This document shows, one piece after another, positions 45,374-57,957 of a stretch of 64,000 nt of DNA. Both the position numbers and the translations under genes were made by a program. Each line of letters starts with the position of its first letter. Positions within the stretch are counted from its first letter, which is position 1. This DNA comes from Zoroaster sp. YZ-2022 (taxonomy: Eukaryota > Echinodermata > Asteroidea > Forcipulatida > Zoroasteridae). The notes beneath the pieces were generated by a model. It saw nothing but the letters and a program-made list of their open reading frames with translations. It was not told where the DNA came from and did not search any database. The DNA lies in contig CM055837.1 in assembly GCA_029582265.1 (NCBI GenBank), positions 20,682,967-20,746,966 on the forward strand, read 5' to 3'.

Positions 45374-47380
45374 GCCTTTTCAATCTGGTTAATCCTTTTG
45401 CTTTATGAACAGATCTCTAAATTAGGTCCTTGTCACACAGGTCTAATTAAATTCGGTTGGAGTGATCATTAGTCTTACAAAGCAGATTACGGGGCTTACA
45501 AATAATGAAGGATTATCCTGAAATTCAACATTTACTGCTGGAAATAAATGAACACAAATTAAATTCGAATTACAGACGAGTACAAAGAGAGCAATTCAAT
45601 TGCCTTCTGTTGGCACATACCGCTAGTATTTTGTCTAAAAGCAGGCCTTGGGGGCATATCTGCATGGGTTGAATATACAAATAGTAACGTGGAATTTTTA
45701 CATCCACAAAGAAAAGGCAACACGAAATCACGAACTGAATTTAACATTTACTCACAATGGAACATTAATTCCTGGATCTGGCAATTTTAATTCTCAGTGT
45801 ATACTAATTTGGTCAATTCATTTATTATGTCTAAAAACAAAATAAGAGTTCACACCATAACCATGCTTTCATCTTGGAGAAAACAGAAATAGTTACGTCA
45901 AATTTAAAACAACAAAAATGCCGGACAGACGGCATTTTTTTAAAAACATAAAAACAGTTCATTTTCTATTGTGATTAAATCACAGCTAGTCGATGTTAGT
46001 TTTATGATATATTTCTTAGAAACCAGAGGCTTGAAAAGAATATACGGGTTGTACATTACCAAAGTGTACCTTCGCTATAAGATGTAATACCCTATACATC
46101 AAGTTGGTTTCCTGTTTCTGTAGAAATTTGTGTTGTACAGCTTATGCTTTGTCGCTTTGTCAGTTTGACCTTGGCTGCTCTTTGTGATATCATGTGTAAA
46201 CCCTCTCAGTCTCATGTAAGTTAACAATGCACATGAGATGGACACCCGAGGATATTCAAACGTGTACAACAATTGATGACCTATTTTCTTTGCTAACAAT
46301 TTTGTTTTGATGTATACATGGTCATACGGCAAGGGAGGACAATCAGTGGTATCCCGTAATACAAGGATGTAGCTGGAGGACTCTGGACACCAGTCACTAT
46401 ACTGATGATTAACCTGTATGGGCAGAAAGCATTCTCTGTTTTATTAGTAGAAAACTGTTTCTTCATTGGCAGACATCTTATCAGTGGAATAAATTTCAAA
46501 AGGGCATTTCATTTGTTTGATATCTTGGTTTAAAACATACAAAACATACATAAATTTATCGGTTCGTGGCTCTGATAAATAAGCTAAAAACTGTGGTTTG
46601 AGTGTCTGAATAAATCGATGAAATCTTTATTTAATTAAAGGGCAATTATACCATTGATATTCAGTCAAGTTGTTTATATTCATATGAATGAAAATATGTA
46701 TAAAACAGCTGACCTGTAAAGGTTTCAGCTGTTTATTTTGTGAAAATAGTGAAAATGCACTCTGAAATTTTGAACGGCAAATAAAAATATTGTACTCCTA
46801 ACTTTACATTATGATCTGCCTTTAGACGTAAAAAATCAGTCAAGAAAATGTTGAAATAATATTAGGATGATTTTCTAAAAACACACCTTCCATTTACGTC
46901 CATTCTATGTAAATAAACTGGCGTGCTAGTGTGTGGCACAGAACAATAATATGTTATGCAGAATATCTTGATAACATTGCAAACTACATGTGTGTGATGG
47001 GAACTGTTTGGGGAACAGTTTAGAGTAGAGTTTCTCCCTTCAATATATATCCAGCTTGCTTGTGAAAACTTTGCCTAATTAGAACTTAAAATGCATGATT
47101 AAAAATAATTCCATGTTTGCAGAAGAAAATATTACATAGCCCGTTTTGCAATTCATGATATGAAAAATTAAGAAATTCAATTGACAGAAAAATATTCACA
47201 AGCAATTTTATTTTTTATCTGTTCACTTTTATTTTCTTGTAGAAAAAAAACCTTTCAACTTAGATATTTCACCAAACAATTGGCATAAATTCTTAGACAC
47301 GATTATTTGACCAGCTACGTCATAATTGTGTTCACTTAATTACTCTTTATAGATTTCTCCGTCTGTAATTTAGTACATTA
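45374..47380. other. gene-free AT-rich stretch
   Basis: No coding signature, RNA gene or repeat boundary recognised. Confidence 0.4.
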
Positions 47381-47601
47381 AACATGTTCAAAAGTATTTT
47401 GACTTAATCATAAGTCCACTTTTCCTAATTTTTATGTAATAAATTTTGGTAAATAAAGTCGATTTTAGAAAAATTGCAATAAAATGGTAATTCTTTTATA
47501 AAAATTATGAAATTTAAATTTTTTCATTATAGTGAACATTTTTGTCATAAAAATCAGGAAAAGCGGACTTATGATTAAGTCATAATACTTTTGAACATGT
47601 T
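47381..47601. mobile_element. MITE with long AACATGTTC inverted arms
   Basis: The left arm AACATGTTCAAAAGTATTTT continues through GACTTAATCATAAGTCCACT; the right arm is its near-complement ending AACATGTT-inverse at 47601. Arms of at least 56 bp. Flanked by ATTA on both sides (47377-47380 and 47602-47605). Non-coding, 221 bp. Confidence 0.78.
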
Positions 47602-47605
47602 ATTA

Positions 47606-48476
47606 ATACTTTTTTACCAAGAATTCGAGCCATTGTTTATATTTCAAAACAACTACTTAAAGATGTATTTTTTATTTTACATGAGGAAAGGAAAAGAAGT
47701 ATACATAAATATTATACAAAACAATATTTTGGCACTTATACCATTAAATCAATCAGTTGACAGTTTATTGGAAAATGTCTTATTTTAGAGTATTTGTTTC
47801 CATTAATTGATTTGAAATAAAATTGTCAGGAAAACAACAAACAAATCTTAAATGAAATGTTATTTTATTCCAAATTTATCCCATCATTAAATTCTTTAAT
47901 ATTAGACATTATATTAGTCCTCTTAAAAATTTATATCAATCAATCTTTAATGAATCCCGGTCCTACCCAGCTAAACTAACAGTCTGTTTGAAAAAATACT
48001 CAGAACTTATATTTAAACCTTAGGACAGAATATCTTATCCAAAAACCAATTTGGGCCAGCAGGTTCATAAATATTCATGAGCTGAAATTAACATATCAAT
48101 GGACTGGGGAGCAATACACAGTACAACCAAGTATACTAAATATTTTACCAATTTGTTTTAATTTTTGGCCATTTATTTGCCCATAACTTGTAAAAAAAAA
48201 TAAAAATAAAAAAAAGTAAATAAATAATTCCCTTAAATAATCATGTATACAATTAGGAAACGAGGTTGACTTTTTAAAAATCTTATTATGAGGTAAAATA
48301 ATTTAGTTGGGAAATGACACCTTAGGCAGATAATATCAAGGACATCACTTTGGCTAACTGGTTTTGGTCAATTGAGGGCAGTATTCTGGTTTTGGTAAAT
48401 TCGCCATAATATTTATTCCAACATGGAATTTCGGAAAATAATGTTACTCATTTTATAGACATGTATAAGGCAGACA
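47606..48476. other. AT-rich spacer
   Basis: No feature supported. Confidence 0.4.
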
Positions 48477-48695
48477 CAGTGGCGTAACTATGGGGGGAAC
48501 GGGGGGAACGTGCCCCCCCCCCAGCCGAGGTCCGTGCCCCCGGATGCCCCCCCCCCCATACAGAATTTTGAAAAAATACAAAATGTAGGTCCCTGTTTGA
48601 GACTTCATGATTCAAGTATTGACATGCCCCCCTAGAAAAAAAAGTGGTGCACCCCCTAGTGCCCCCATGAAAATTGGATCCTATTTACGCCACTG
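48477..48695. mobile_element. G-rich MITE with CAGTGGCGTAA ends
   Basis: CAGTGGCGTAACTATGGGGG at the left and TTTACGCCACTG at the right are inverted. The interior has long G and C runs and TGCCCCC motifs. The end resembles hAT-type MITEs, but I see no clear 8-bp duplication. Confidence 0.65.
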
Positions 48696-48861
48696 TTCAT
48701 ACATAATTTCAAGAGATGTTTGACACCACCATTATAATTATACATAGATACGGACAGAGATGATGCGGACGACAAAATGGCTGCCACCATCACAAACAAT
48801 AACAATATTTTCAGAAAATTATTTAAGTAGTTTAAAAATCAGCTCCAGATAACAACAGGAT

Positions 48862-49235
48862 TGGTGGCGCAATCAGTTGGTCCAAGGGCGCAACCACGTG
48901 TTGAAAGTTGGGGGGGGGGACCCAAGCAGCCAATAGCAACGTGATCTGCGGGCGAGCGAAGCGAGCACGCCACTAGCAGCTGGGGTCTTGGTTCAATATC
49001 ACGTATTTCAGCGTGTTGATGGAAGTATTGCATAATTGTGATGTCATGAATGACTAGGATCATGTATACATAAAATACCAAAATGTTCCAGAAGTTGGGG
49101 AGGTCCACATAAAAGTAGGGGGGGTCGTGACCCCGACCCCCCCAGTGGTTGCGCCCTTGAGTTGGTCCGATGGTCTGTTAAGTCTAATCATGGACGGCAT
49201 GGGTTCGAATGCCAGTAGCGGCAATTTATTTTCAC
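48862..49235 (+). mobile_element. tRNA-derived SINE unit 1, split by a MITE
   Basis: An A-box-like TGGCGCAATCAGTTGGTC ends at the MITE; after the MITE the unit resumes with CGATGGTCTGTTAAGTC and a B box GGGTTCGAATGCC. Removing the MITE and one duplication restores a tRNA-like order. It is preceded by TTTAAGTAGTTTAAAA, also present before unit 2. Confidence 0.65.
48883..49159. mobile_element. hAT-like MITE with perfect 8-bp duplication
   Basis: The ends CAAGGGCGCAACCACGTG and AGTGGTTGCGCCCTTG are inverted repeats of about 15 bp. The flanks are AGTTGGTC at 48875-48882 and 49160-49167, an exact 8-bp target duplication. The interior has G/C runs like the neighbouring MITE. Non-coding. Confidence 0.85.
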
Positions 49236-49284
49236 GATGGTTTATTTAAGTAGTTTAAAAGTTCTACTCCAAATACCGACAGGA

Positions 49285-49597
49285 TAAATGCCGCAAGCCG
49301 TTAGTCCACTGGGATGTCAGTTGCGGCAGTTGCAGGCTGGTAAGTCCAGGTTCGAATCCTGCTCCTGACACATAGAGACATGAGAGCTGCTGGCTGTGGC
49401 AATGGCTTGGGGACCGTCATATCTCTGCCCTGAAGGTTAGAGCGTGGAGGAAATGTACGGACGGGGGAGTAAAGGAGGGACCGGGAGGGTAGCGACTTCC
49501 CAGTAGGGTGCTAAGGTGATCACCATGCCGGTTCGCCCGGACTTTAAGTCATCCGAGTACCTGGTCGACACTCAGACTAACTCTCCGCACTTTTTTA
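49285..49597 (+). mobile_element. tRNA-derived SINE unit 2 with GC-rich body
   Basis: The head contains GCCGCAAGCCGTTAGTCC and the B box CCAGGTTCGAATCCTGC. The body, which is GC-rich unlike its surroundings, holds CATGCCGGTTCGCCCGGACT and GTCGACACTCAGACTAACTC and ends in a T run (49590). Possible polymerase III unit; conserved core domain not identified. Confidence 0.6.
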
Positions 49598-50084
49598 CAA
49601 TATTTTTTAAATTTGTGATTTTTTTTTCAAAATAGCTGATATCGTTTCGGTTTGCGGTAACATCATGTGTTTATCTCAACTATCACGAAGCTGAGGTATA
49701 GGGTCTGAAAAGAATCTTATCACACAACTCGTATCTCAACCTTCGTTACGTGAGAAAAATAGGAAAATAGCTGATAGTTGCCCTCAAGGGATCCCAAAAA
49801 TATGTATTTTGCTGACATACCTACCATATAATTTATACGCCAATCGGAAATTGGAAAGACTCAAATTAAGAACAATAGAGATCCAGGTTCTCTATAGTTA
49901 CAGCCTTCTTGGGCAAGTTTTAATTTCACAATTTTCATCCATATTTTGTAAGAAAATATTTATTTTCTAAAAACGTTCGAAAGATAGACGACTCAAATTA
50001 AGAAAAACGTGATCCATGTTATTTATTGCGTCTCTCGTATAATTATGAGGCATTTGAAAAAAAATCATTTTCAGGCCAAATTTT

Positions 50085-50120
50085 GAAAAAACGTCAAGGG
50101 GTACCCCTTGTCGTTTTTTC
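50085..50120. repeat. 36-bp near-perfect palindrome
   Basis: GAAAAAACGTCAAGGGG and CCCCTTGTCGTTTTTTC around GGTACC; one mismatch. Confidence 0.9.
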
Positions 50121-50397
50121 ACCTCGAAAAAAAGTTGTCTCCGATTCGCTTCAAAATTATACAGAAGGTAGCCCTGGGTCTGTAGAAGACAGCCACCAAG
50201 ATAATAGCGTTCTAGTGCAGGTTTCATCCATATAAACTTCCATTTTTAGGCTAAATTTTGATGATATGGGGTAAGATTTTCGGGAAAAAAGGCGGTTTAC
50301 ATTAATTTTGCTTACCGCATTAAGATTGATTTAATTGGTTTTCTTATTAGTATAATGTATAACAATTTATATAGAAATAAATTTAAAAAATGTGTCA

Positions 50398-50475
50398 GTA
50401 GCAGGAATTGAACCTGGACGTACTCTCCTGGAACTGCCGCAATTGACAGCCCAATGGACTAACGACTTGCGCCAT
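50398..50475 (-). mobile_element. tRNA-like SINE head, third copy
   Basis: The minus strand reads TGGCGCAAGTCGTTAGTCCA, TCAATTGCGGCAGTTCCAG and CAGGTTCAATTCCTGC, matching the unit at 49285. No body is visible. Confidence 0.6.
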
Positions 50476-51326
50476 TTATCTTTTTGAGATTATACCGTAT
50501 TTCCACAATTCCTTCGATAGCTCCTGAAACTATTTTTTCGACAAGTTGCAAGTTGGACAACAGAGGGCGCTTTTATGCAGTCCGAGAGCGAGCAGAGCCG
50601 TATATTTATACGGCAACGATTTTGTATTGAAGCTAACTGGAAAATATCGTAACTTATGATGTTGTTCACATGTAAGCACTAGAATACAGAGTGTAACGTT
50701 AGAAAGAAACGCAGATTGCATGAAAAAAATAACCACATTGCACTGTAATACCTTAATTTCCTTAAATACTATGTGTATGCCTCTGTGGTTTGATTCTGTC
50801 CGCACGGTGTGATCCTGTGTCATAGGCCTACCTAGTATTATTCCATCTGCTTTCACAGTCATAAGTGCAATTACTGGAGCAGAACTTCAGCACCATTGCC
50901 CGACTCAACCTTCCATAATTATGTTACTTCGTCTTGAAAAATTTTGCAATGCAGACCTACGGATGTTTCAGTTTCATTAATTACATGTATGTTGCATGGC
51001 AGAAATTTATGGAATTAAGAATTTCTTTGGAACCATTATCATATGTCATTCCACATATGGTCCTTTGAAGTGTCATGTAAAATTATCAGAGATTTCCTTA
51101 ACAAGTTCATTGAGAAGAAGCTGGGGATAATGCAATAGCAGCATGGCATAACTAGGGGATCATGTGGCGCCGCTGTGCCTCTTTCTTGTGCACAATGTCT
51201 ATTGCATGTGTTTAAGTAGACCACAAAATCATGGCCAACAGCTCATTTGATGTGCATACATTCATTGATCAAAATCTCCCAAAATATCATTTCCATTCCT
51301 CACTTGACTACATTTTTATTTCACAG
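50476..51326. other. spacer, nothing firm
   Basis: An 18-bp hairpin GCCGTATATTTATACGGC lies near 50597. No exon recognised before 51327. Confidence 0.35.
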
Positions 51327-51500
51327 ATTCAGTTGGGAAGAAGAGACAACAGAATATTCTTATTTCTGCCACCATTGACCATGATGACATGACAGAGATG
51401 CTGTGTCTATACTACTGATGGAAGGATCATTGTTTTCAGATCAAGCAACAGCTACCACTGCCTTCAACAATCTTGCCATGAAAAACATGAGGGTCAACCA
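51327..51500 (+). pseudogene. possible beta-propeller exon, frameshifted
   Basis: A good acceptor (ACATTTTTATTTCACAG) precedes 51327. One frame reads SVGKKRQQNILISATIDHDD and then closes; the next frame continues CVYTTDGRIIVFRSSNSYHC, which has the look of a WD/NHL propeller strand pair. The two pieces meet near 51400 with a one-base offset. Either a frameshifted pseudo-exon, an assembly error, or chance. Confidence 0.3.
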
Positions 51501-51525
51501 GTTTCATGTCTGTTATCATGTATTA

Positions 51526-52265
51526 GGTAGGTTCACAGTTGTACCATGTATCATGTATGAGGTAGGTTCACAGTTGTACCATGTATCATGTATTAGGTAG
51601 GTTCACAGTTGTACCATGTATCATGTACTATTAGGTAGGTTCACAGTTGTACTATGTATCATGTATTAGGTAGGTTCACAGTTGTACCATGTATCATGTA
51701 TTAGGTAGGTTCACAGTTGTACCATGTAGGTAGGTTCACAGTTGTACCATGTATCATGTATTAGGTAGGTTCACAGTTGTACCATGTATCATGTATTAGG
51801 TAGGTTCACAGTTGTACCATGTATCATGTATTAGGTAGGTTCACAGTTGTACCATGTATCATGTATTAGGTAGGTTCACAGTTGTACCATGTATCATGTA
51901 TTAGGTAGGTTCACAGTTGTACCATGTAGGTAGGTTCACAGTTGTACCATGTATCATGTATTAGGTAGGTTCACAGTTGTACCATGTATCATGTATTAGG
52001 TAGGTTCACAGTTGTACCATGTATCATGTATTAGGTAGGTTCACAGTTGTACCATGTATCATGTATTAGGTAGGTTCACAGTTGTACCATGTATCATGTA
52101 TTAGGTAGGTTCACAGTTGTACCATGTATCATGTATTAGGTAGGTTCACAGTTGTACCATGTATCATGTATTAGGTAGGTTCACAGTTGTACCATGTATC
52201 ATGTATTAGGTAGGTTCACAGTTGTACTATGTATCATGTATTAGGTAGGTTCACAGTTGTACCAC
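51526..52265. repeat. 35-bp tandem repeat
   Basis: About 21 copies of a 35-bp unit containing AGGTAGGTTCACAGTTGTAC and CATGTATCATGTATT, with short-unit variants lacking the second half at 51721 and 51921. Confidence 0.95.
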
Positions 52266-52277
52266 ATTGTATGTCAT

Positions 52278-52602
52278 AAAAGTCTCTGGTTTCTGGTCTC
52301 CGCGCATCGTCTCAGACCTGCATGGCAATATTTATAGTTTTCTTTGTTGCTAAGAAACAATGTCCAATTGCAGCCAAAATTGCTGGATTGTACTGTATTT
52401 AAAACATCTTTTTTCACATAGGGTTGTGAACCTTTGTTCAATTTGTGTGGCTCTCTTAGCCACCATACTTTGTGTATGGGAAATTTGGTCTGGTTCCAAT
52501 AGCCACGTACATTTATCACTTATTTCACTGGTTGACAAAAAATAAAGCGTGTCACCACACCAATTTTTGAAGCCAAACTATGACCAGAAACCAGCAACTT
52601 TT
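52278..52602 (+). mobile_element. MITE family A, full copy
   Basis: The ends AAAAGTCTCTGGTTTCTGGT and ACCAGAAACCAGCAACTTTT are inverted over 21 bp with two mismatches. 325 bp, non-coding; the reference copy for the family. Confidence 0.8.
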
Positions 52603-52986
52603 GTTTTGCCTAAAAGGGACAATTTTGTCATGATCAACAGTGCATTGAATCATAGTGCTAGTTTTACATTTACTAAAAAAAATACCCCACATGGAGGTGA
52701 TGTTACCATTGCTGCTGCATAAATGAACCAGTAATTTTTAATCACAGTGTTCATCTTAAACTAAGTCACCCGTTCCATGCCTTGTTGAAAGTCTGCTCTG
52801 ATCTTGATAATACCGTCTGTCCCTTTGAACGGAATTGGCAATTACCAGGTTATCAATTTCACAAACTTATGACATTTAAGATTAAAACGTATTGTCAGTG
52901 TACAAATGTGGTGGGCCAATGTTTCATACTGTGGTCTTCATGGAAAAGACATCACTACTCATTATTAGACCAACAGTTCACACTGA

Positions 52987-53345
52987 TTAAACCTTATCTT
53001 CCCAAATCCTCCAAAATCCTCTTTGCTAAAGTGAAGGATTTTGAAGGATTGAGGTTACATCCTACATGCTCTTTGCTAAAGTGAAGGATTTTGGAGGATT
53101 GAGGTTATTAGGCATACTTGCCTTTCCATGGTACATGTACATCCATGTTTGTTGTAGTGATTGCAAGGTCAGTTTTTGGGTCAGTGGACACTGTTTATTG
53201 TTCCATGCATGCAGGCAGGGTCCCTGGCCATGTACATGTAATCACAGATTAGAAACACATGTGTGCATACATGTTATGTGCTTGCTTTACTACTGGAGGA
53301 TTCAGGTTATGTGTAAGCAAATGGGCCTAGGGAGTTAGGCTTTTA
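52987..53345 (+). mobile_element. MITE family B (TTAACCCTAAC ends), copy 1
   Basis: Degenerate ends TTAAACCTTATCTTCCCAAA and GGGAGTTAGGCTTTTAA. The interior matches 59524-59838 closely, apart from a 50-bp internal duplication of TGCTCTTTGCTAAAGTGAAG at about 53020-53090. Confidence 0.75.
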
Positions 53346-53510
53346 ATAAATTCATTTATTCAGTTCATTACACTTTATCCATACCCCAAACAATTATTAT
53401 GTGAAATGACTTAATTGAAAGTTATATTTGCTTCCTTTGTATAGAATACACTCCTGTAATCGGTAAATTATCTTTTGTTTTATTATTAAATAGAGAGAAA
53501 AGCAACTTGT

Positions 53511-53613
53511 TATGGTTTCTTGTCATAGACCAGTGTATATTTTGAGCCTGGTGCAGTTTCACCTTCGAGGCTCTTTTGTAAACATGTGATGTCATTGGTC
53601 ACATCGTCTATAC
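53511..53613 (+). repeat. dispersed repeat, copy 2 of 2
   Basis: TATGGTTTCTTGTCATAGAC and GATGTCATTGGTCACATCGT match 28371-28486. Confidence 0.6.
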
Positions 53614-53684
53614 TCGACTTCTAAAAACTGGCCAACATAGGTAATGAAATGATTTGTATGTTTTTACCATTCAACCTCCAACAG

Positions 53685-53794
53685 CGAAAATCACCCATTT
53701 GATGAATCCAGACATCCATTTGATGAACGGCCCAGGCACCCAGTGCAGGCGTATTAGAGACAGCTCACAGCTAATGGTATTCCCAACATTATCG
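53685..53794 (+). CDS. candidate internal exon
   Basis: The flanks are a textbook acceptor (CCATTCAACCTCCAACAG) and donor (ATCG|GTAAGT). One frame is open throughout and reads KITHLMNPDIHLMN to MVFPTLS. Another frame reads ENHPFDESRHPFDERPRHPV and later RQLTANGIPNII, which looks more protein-like but is broken by one TAG. No family recognised. It may be an exon of the plus-strand gene whose end is proposed at 60837. Confidence 0.3.
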
Positions 53795-55622
53795 GTAAGT
53801 TTTTCTAAAAGCAAATTATACCCGGCTGAAATTTCTGCTTGGTTTGTTCTTATTTTAGGCCAATGCCAGTTGATTTTAAAGTCAAACAATCTCCGAAAAT
53901 TGATGAGGGATTTTGGTTTCATTATATACATGTACATGATAAAAGTTTGTCACATGGTCAGGATGAAGACTGAGGGTCCTGGTCAAATGACTGAGACAAA
54001 GGCGTGGTTCTTTATTGCCCATAGCCATGACCCTGAGGTCTGTATCCTGCATTCATAAAATGGCAAAGATACTTTAACAGATCTGACTGGACAAAACTTA
54101 ATCATATGGGGGTGTATTAACGGATGGCAAAGACGTGGCTTATCAAAATCTTTACCGCAGGTTAATGACCAGTTTTGGGCGTGGTTATTGGCGAAAAGGA
54201 CAAAGCCGTAGACTGCACAACTTTTATTCCCAAAATTTCAATGTCCAGTGTCATTTGTATGAAAAAAGAGCCATAAATAAGGTGAAATTATACTAAAAAA
54301 TAAAATTTATCTGCATTTATTGACACACGAGTAAGACCATATATTTGAGAGACTATGAAAGAAAGTACACATGTATACGTATTAGGTTCATCATTTTCCA
54401 TTTGTTAAATGTGTACACATTTTGACACAAACCGTGTATACAAGTGTAAATGATTAAATATTTTTATCACAAGAAATGACATGATGCAGATGGATTGTCT
54501 GTATTTAGTACGGAAAGTAATCCAAAATATGGTAATATTAGGAAAAAAAATAGTACAGATTAAAAAATCCAAGCCTGTCACAAAACATTTCTGGTTGTAT
54601 TAAAAAAACATTTAAAAATGTACATAATCAGTTGAACTGGGAATTGTGATATAAAATTAGCAGGTCCACTTTTTTGAATGTAGGATTCGTTTACACGTTT
54701 TGTGAATTTGAAAACATTCAGTGATTTTATTTTCATGTAGGAGGAAGAAAGTTATGAGTATTAAACAGTTTTAAACATTTGAGATTTTCAATTTCAAGTA
54801 AAGGAATGAGTAGTTACATGTATGTAGTATGCTCATGGAACCCAACCTAGTTTACAATGCGAACTGCTCATTTTTGTAGAATAAATGGTGTCTAGCTTGT
54901 TACTAAAGTGTATTTAGATGATTTACATAATTTAAATCAACAAGAATAAAATAATTTTAGAGTGTTAAAAGGACCTTGTTCGGTATTTGTTTCAGTCGAT
55001 TTATTACAAATGTTACTTGACAAGATATTAACATGATCATTCCATGAGAAATTCTGTCCGAAATACATGTAAATATGTTGAATTAGGTGCTTTTAACTTA
55101 CTTTTGATTATGAACTTCATGTCATATTTTCTGCTGTGATATTAAAGCGTGGAGCTTAACATGTTTGTTGTGACACAATCTACGCGTTCAAAACTATTAT
55201 GCAGTATAAAGGCACTGAGTGTGTCATGCATTGTGCGTTACATGTAGCATATTATGCCAATGTGCCATGTACATGTATGTATGTCAAAGAAGTGAAGATT
55301 TAAGGCTGAAGTTTATGCCACTACTCTGGGGATTGAGATTACGTTTTAAAATGTTGACAATAAATTAGTGATGGGATGGTTAATTAACCGACCAAAACTG
55401 CACTAATCATTTATACAATTTTCCAGCTAACAGACCGATCATTTTGGAAGAATTTTTTGCCCATATTGTTGTTCTAGACTTTTTTTTGCTACATTGGTTA
55501 TTAAACAATCAGAAATTTTACTGATCAATGCTTTTTGATTGAAAATGTATGTATGCATATTGTGCCATTTGCCAACGATCTAGTTTGTGTGACCGTCAGG
55601 TGCTGACTTTCAGTTATGACCA
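53795..55622. other. AT-rich stretch, probable intron
   Basis: No exon or repeat boundary recognised. Confidence 0.35.
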
Positions 55623-57957
55623 TGAAAGATTCAGTTAAACTGTTAGTGAACTAATTGGTAACTCTCAGCACTAGTTTGTACATGATCTGTTTGCATACAT
55701 GCATTGGTACACATGCATTGGTACACATGCATTGGTCATAGTACAGTATGAAAGATTCAGTTAAACTGTTAGTACTCTCAGCACTAGTTTGTACATGATC
55801 TGTTTGCATACATGCATTGGTACACATGCATTGGTCATAGTACAGTATGAAAGATTCAGTTAAACTGTTAGTGAACTAACTGGTAACTCTCAGCACTAGT
55901 TTGTACATGATCTGTTTGCATACATGCATGGGTACACACATGCATTGGTCATAGTACAGTATGAAAGATTCAGTTAAACTGTTAGTGAACTAACTGGTAA
56001 CTCCCAGCACTAGTTTGTACATGATCTGTTTGCATACATGCATGGTACACATGCATTGGTCATAGTACAGTATGAAAGATTCAGTTAAACTGTTAGTGAA
56101 CTAATTGGTAACTCTCAGCACTAGTTTGTACATGATCTGTTTGCATACATGCATGGTACACATGCATTGGTCATAGTACAGTATGTAAGATTCAGTTAAA
56201 CTGTTAGTGAACTAACTGGTAACTCCCAGCACTAGTTTGTACATGATCTGTTTGCATACATGCATGGTACACACATGCATTGGTCATATAGTACAGTATG
56301 TAAGATTCAGTTAAACTGTTAGTGAACTAACTGGTAACTCCCAGCACTAGTTTGTACATGATCTATTTGCATACATGCATGGTACACACATGCATTGGTC
56401 ATAGTACAGTATGAAAGATTCAGTTAAACTGTTAGTGAACTAACTGGTAACTCCCAGCACTAGTTTGTACATGATCTGTTTGCATACATGCATGGTACAC
56501 ACATGCATTGGTCATAGTACAGTATGAAAGATTCAGTTAAACTGTTAGTGAACTAACTGGTAACTCACAGCACTAGTTTGTACATGATCTGTTTGCATAC
56601 ATGCATGGTACACACATGCATTGGTCATAGTACAGTATGAAAGATTCAGTTAAACTGTTAGTGAACTAACTGGTAACTCCCAGCACTAGTTTGTACATGA
56701 TCTGTTTGCATACATGCATGGTACACACATGCATTGGTCATAGTACAGTATGAAAGATTCAGTTAAACGGTTAGTGAACTAACTGATAACTCCCAGCACT
56801 AGTTTGTACATGATCTGTTTGCATACATGCATGGTACACACATGCATTGGTCATAGTGCAGTATGAAAGATTCGGTTAAACTGTTAGTGAACTAACTGAT
56901 AACTCCCAGCACTAGTTTGTACATGATCTGTTTGCATATACATGCATGGTACACATGCATTGGTCATAGTACATTATGTAAGATTCGGTTAAACTGTTAG
57001 TGAACTAACTGGTAACTCCCAGCACTAGTTTGTACATGATCTGTTTGCATACGTGCATGGTACACACATGCATTGGTCATAGTACAGTATGAAAGATTCA
57101 GTTAAACGGTTAGTGAACTAACTGGTAACTCCCAGCACTAGTTTGTACATGATCTGTTTGCATACATGCATGGTACACACATGCATTGGTCATATAGTAC
57201 AGTATGAAAGATTCAGTGTTAGTGAACTAACTGGTAACTCCCAGCACTAGTTTGTACATGATCTGTTTGCATACATGCATGGTACACACATGCATTGGTC
57301 ATATAGTACAGTATGAAAGATTCAGTTAAACTGTTAGTGAACTAACTGGTAACTCCCAGCACTAGTTTGTACATGATCTGTTTGCATATACATGCATGGT
57401 ACACACATGCATTGGTCATAGTACAGTATGAAAGATTCAGTTACTGTTAGTGAACTAACTGGTAACTCACAGCACTAGTTTGTACATGATCTGTTTGCAT
57501 ACATGCATGGTACACACATGCATTGGTCATAGTACAGTATGTAAGATTCGGTTAAACTGTTAGTGAACTAACTGATAACTCCCAGCACTAGTTTGTACAT
57601 GATCTATTTGCATACATGCATGGTACACACATGCATTGGTCATAGTACAGTATGAAAGATTCAGTTAAACTGTTAGTGAACTAACTGGTAACTCCCAGCA
57701 CTAGTTTGTTCATGATCTGTTTGCATACATGCATGGTACACACATGCATTGGTCATAGTACAGTATGAAAGATTCGGTTAAACTGTTAGTGAACTAACTG
57801 GTAACTCCCAGCACTAGTTTGTACATGATCTGTTTGCATACATGCACGGTACACACATGCATTGGTCATAGTACAGTATGAAAGATTCAGTTAAACTGTT
57901 AGTGAACTAACTGGCAACTCCCAGCACTAGTTTTTACATGATCTGTTTGCATACATG
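55623..57957. repeat. 113-bp satellite array
   Basis: About 21 copies of a unit of roughly 113 bp containing GAAAGATTCAGTTAAACTGT, GCACTAGTTTGTACATGATC and CATGCATTGGTCATAGTACA. The unit is rich in CATG palindromes. The early units are shorter or carry an extra CATTGGTACACATG step, and the middle is most homogeneous, as expected from unequal exchange. Confidence 0.96.

Noticed and set aside
53654..54058. 134-codon plus-strand open frame as a whole gene
   Set aside because: Splice donor consensus lies inside it at 53795 and the downstream part has no protein character; only the 53685-53794 exon hypothesis is kept.
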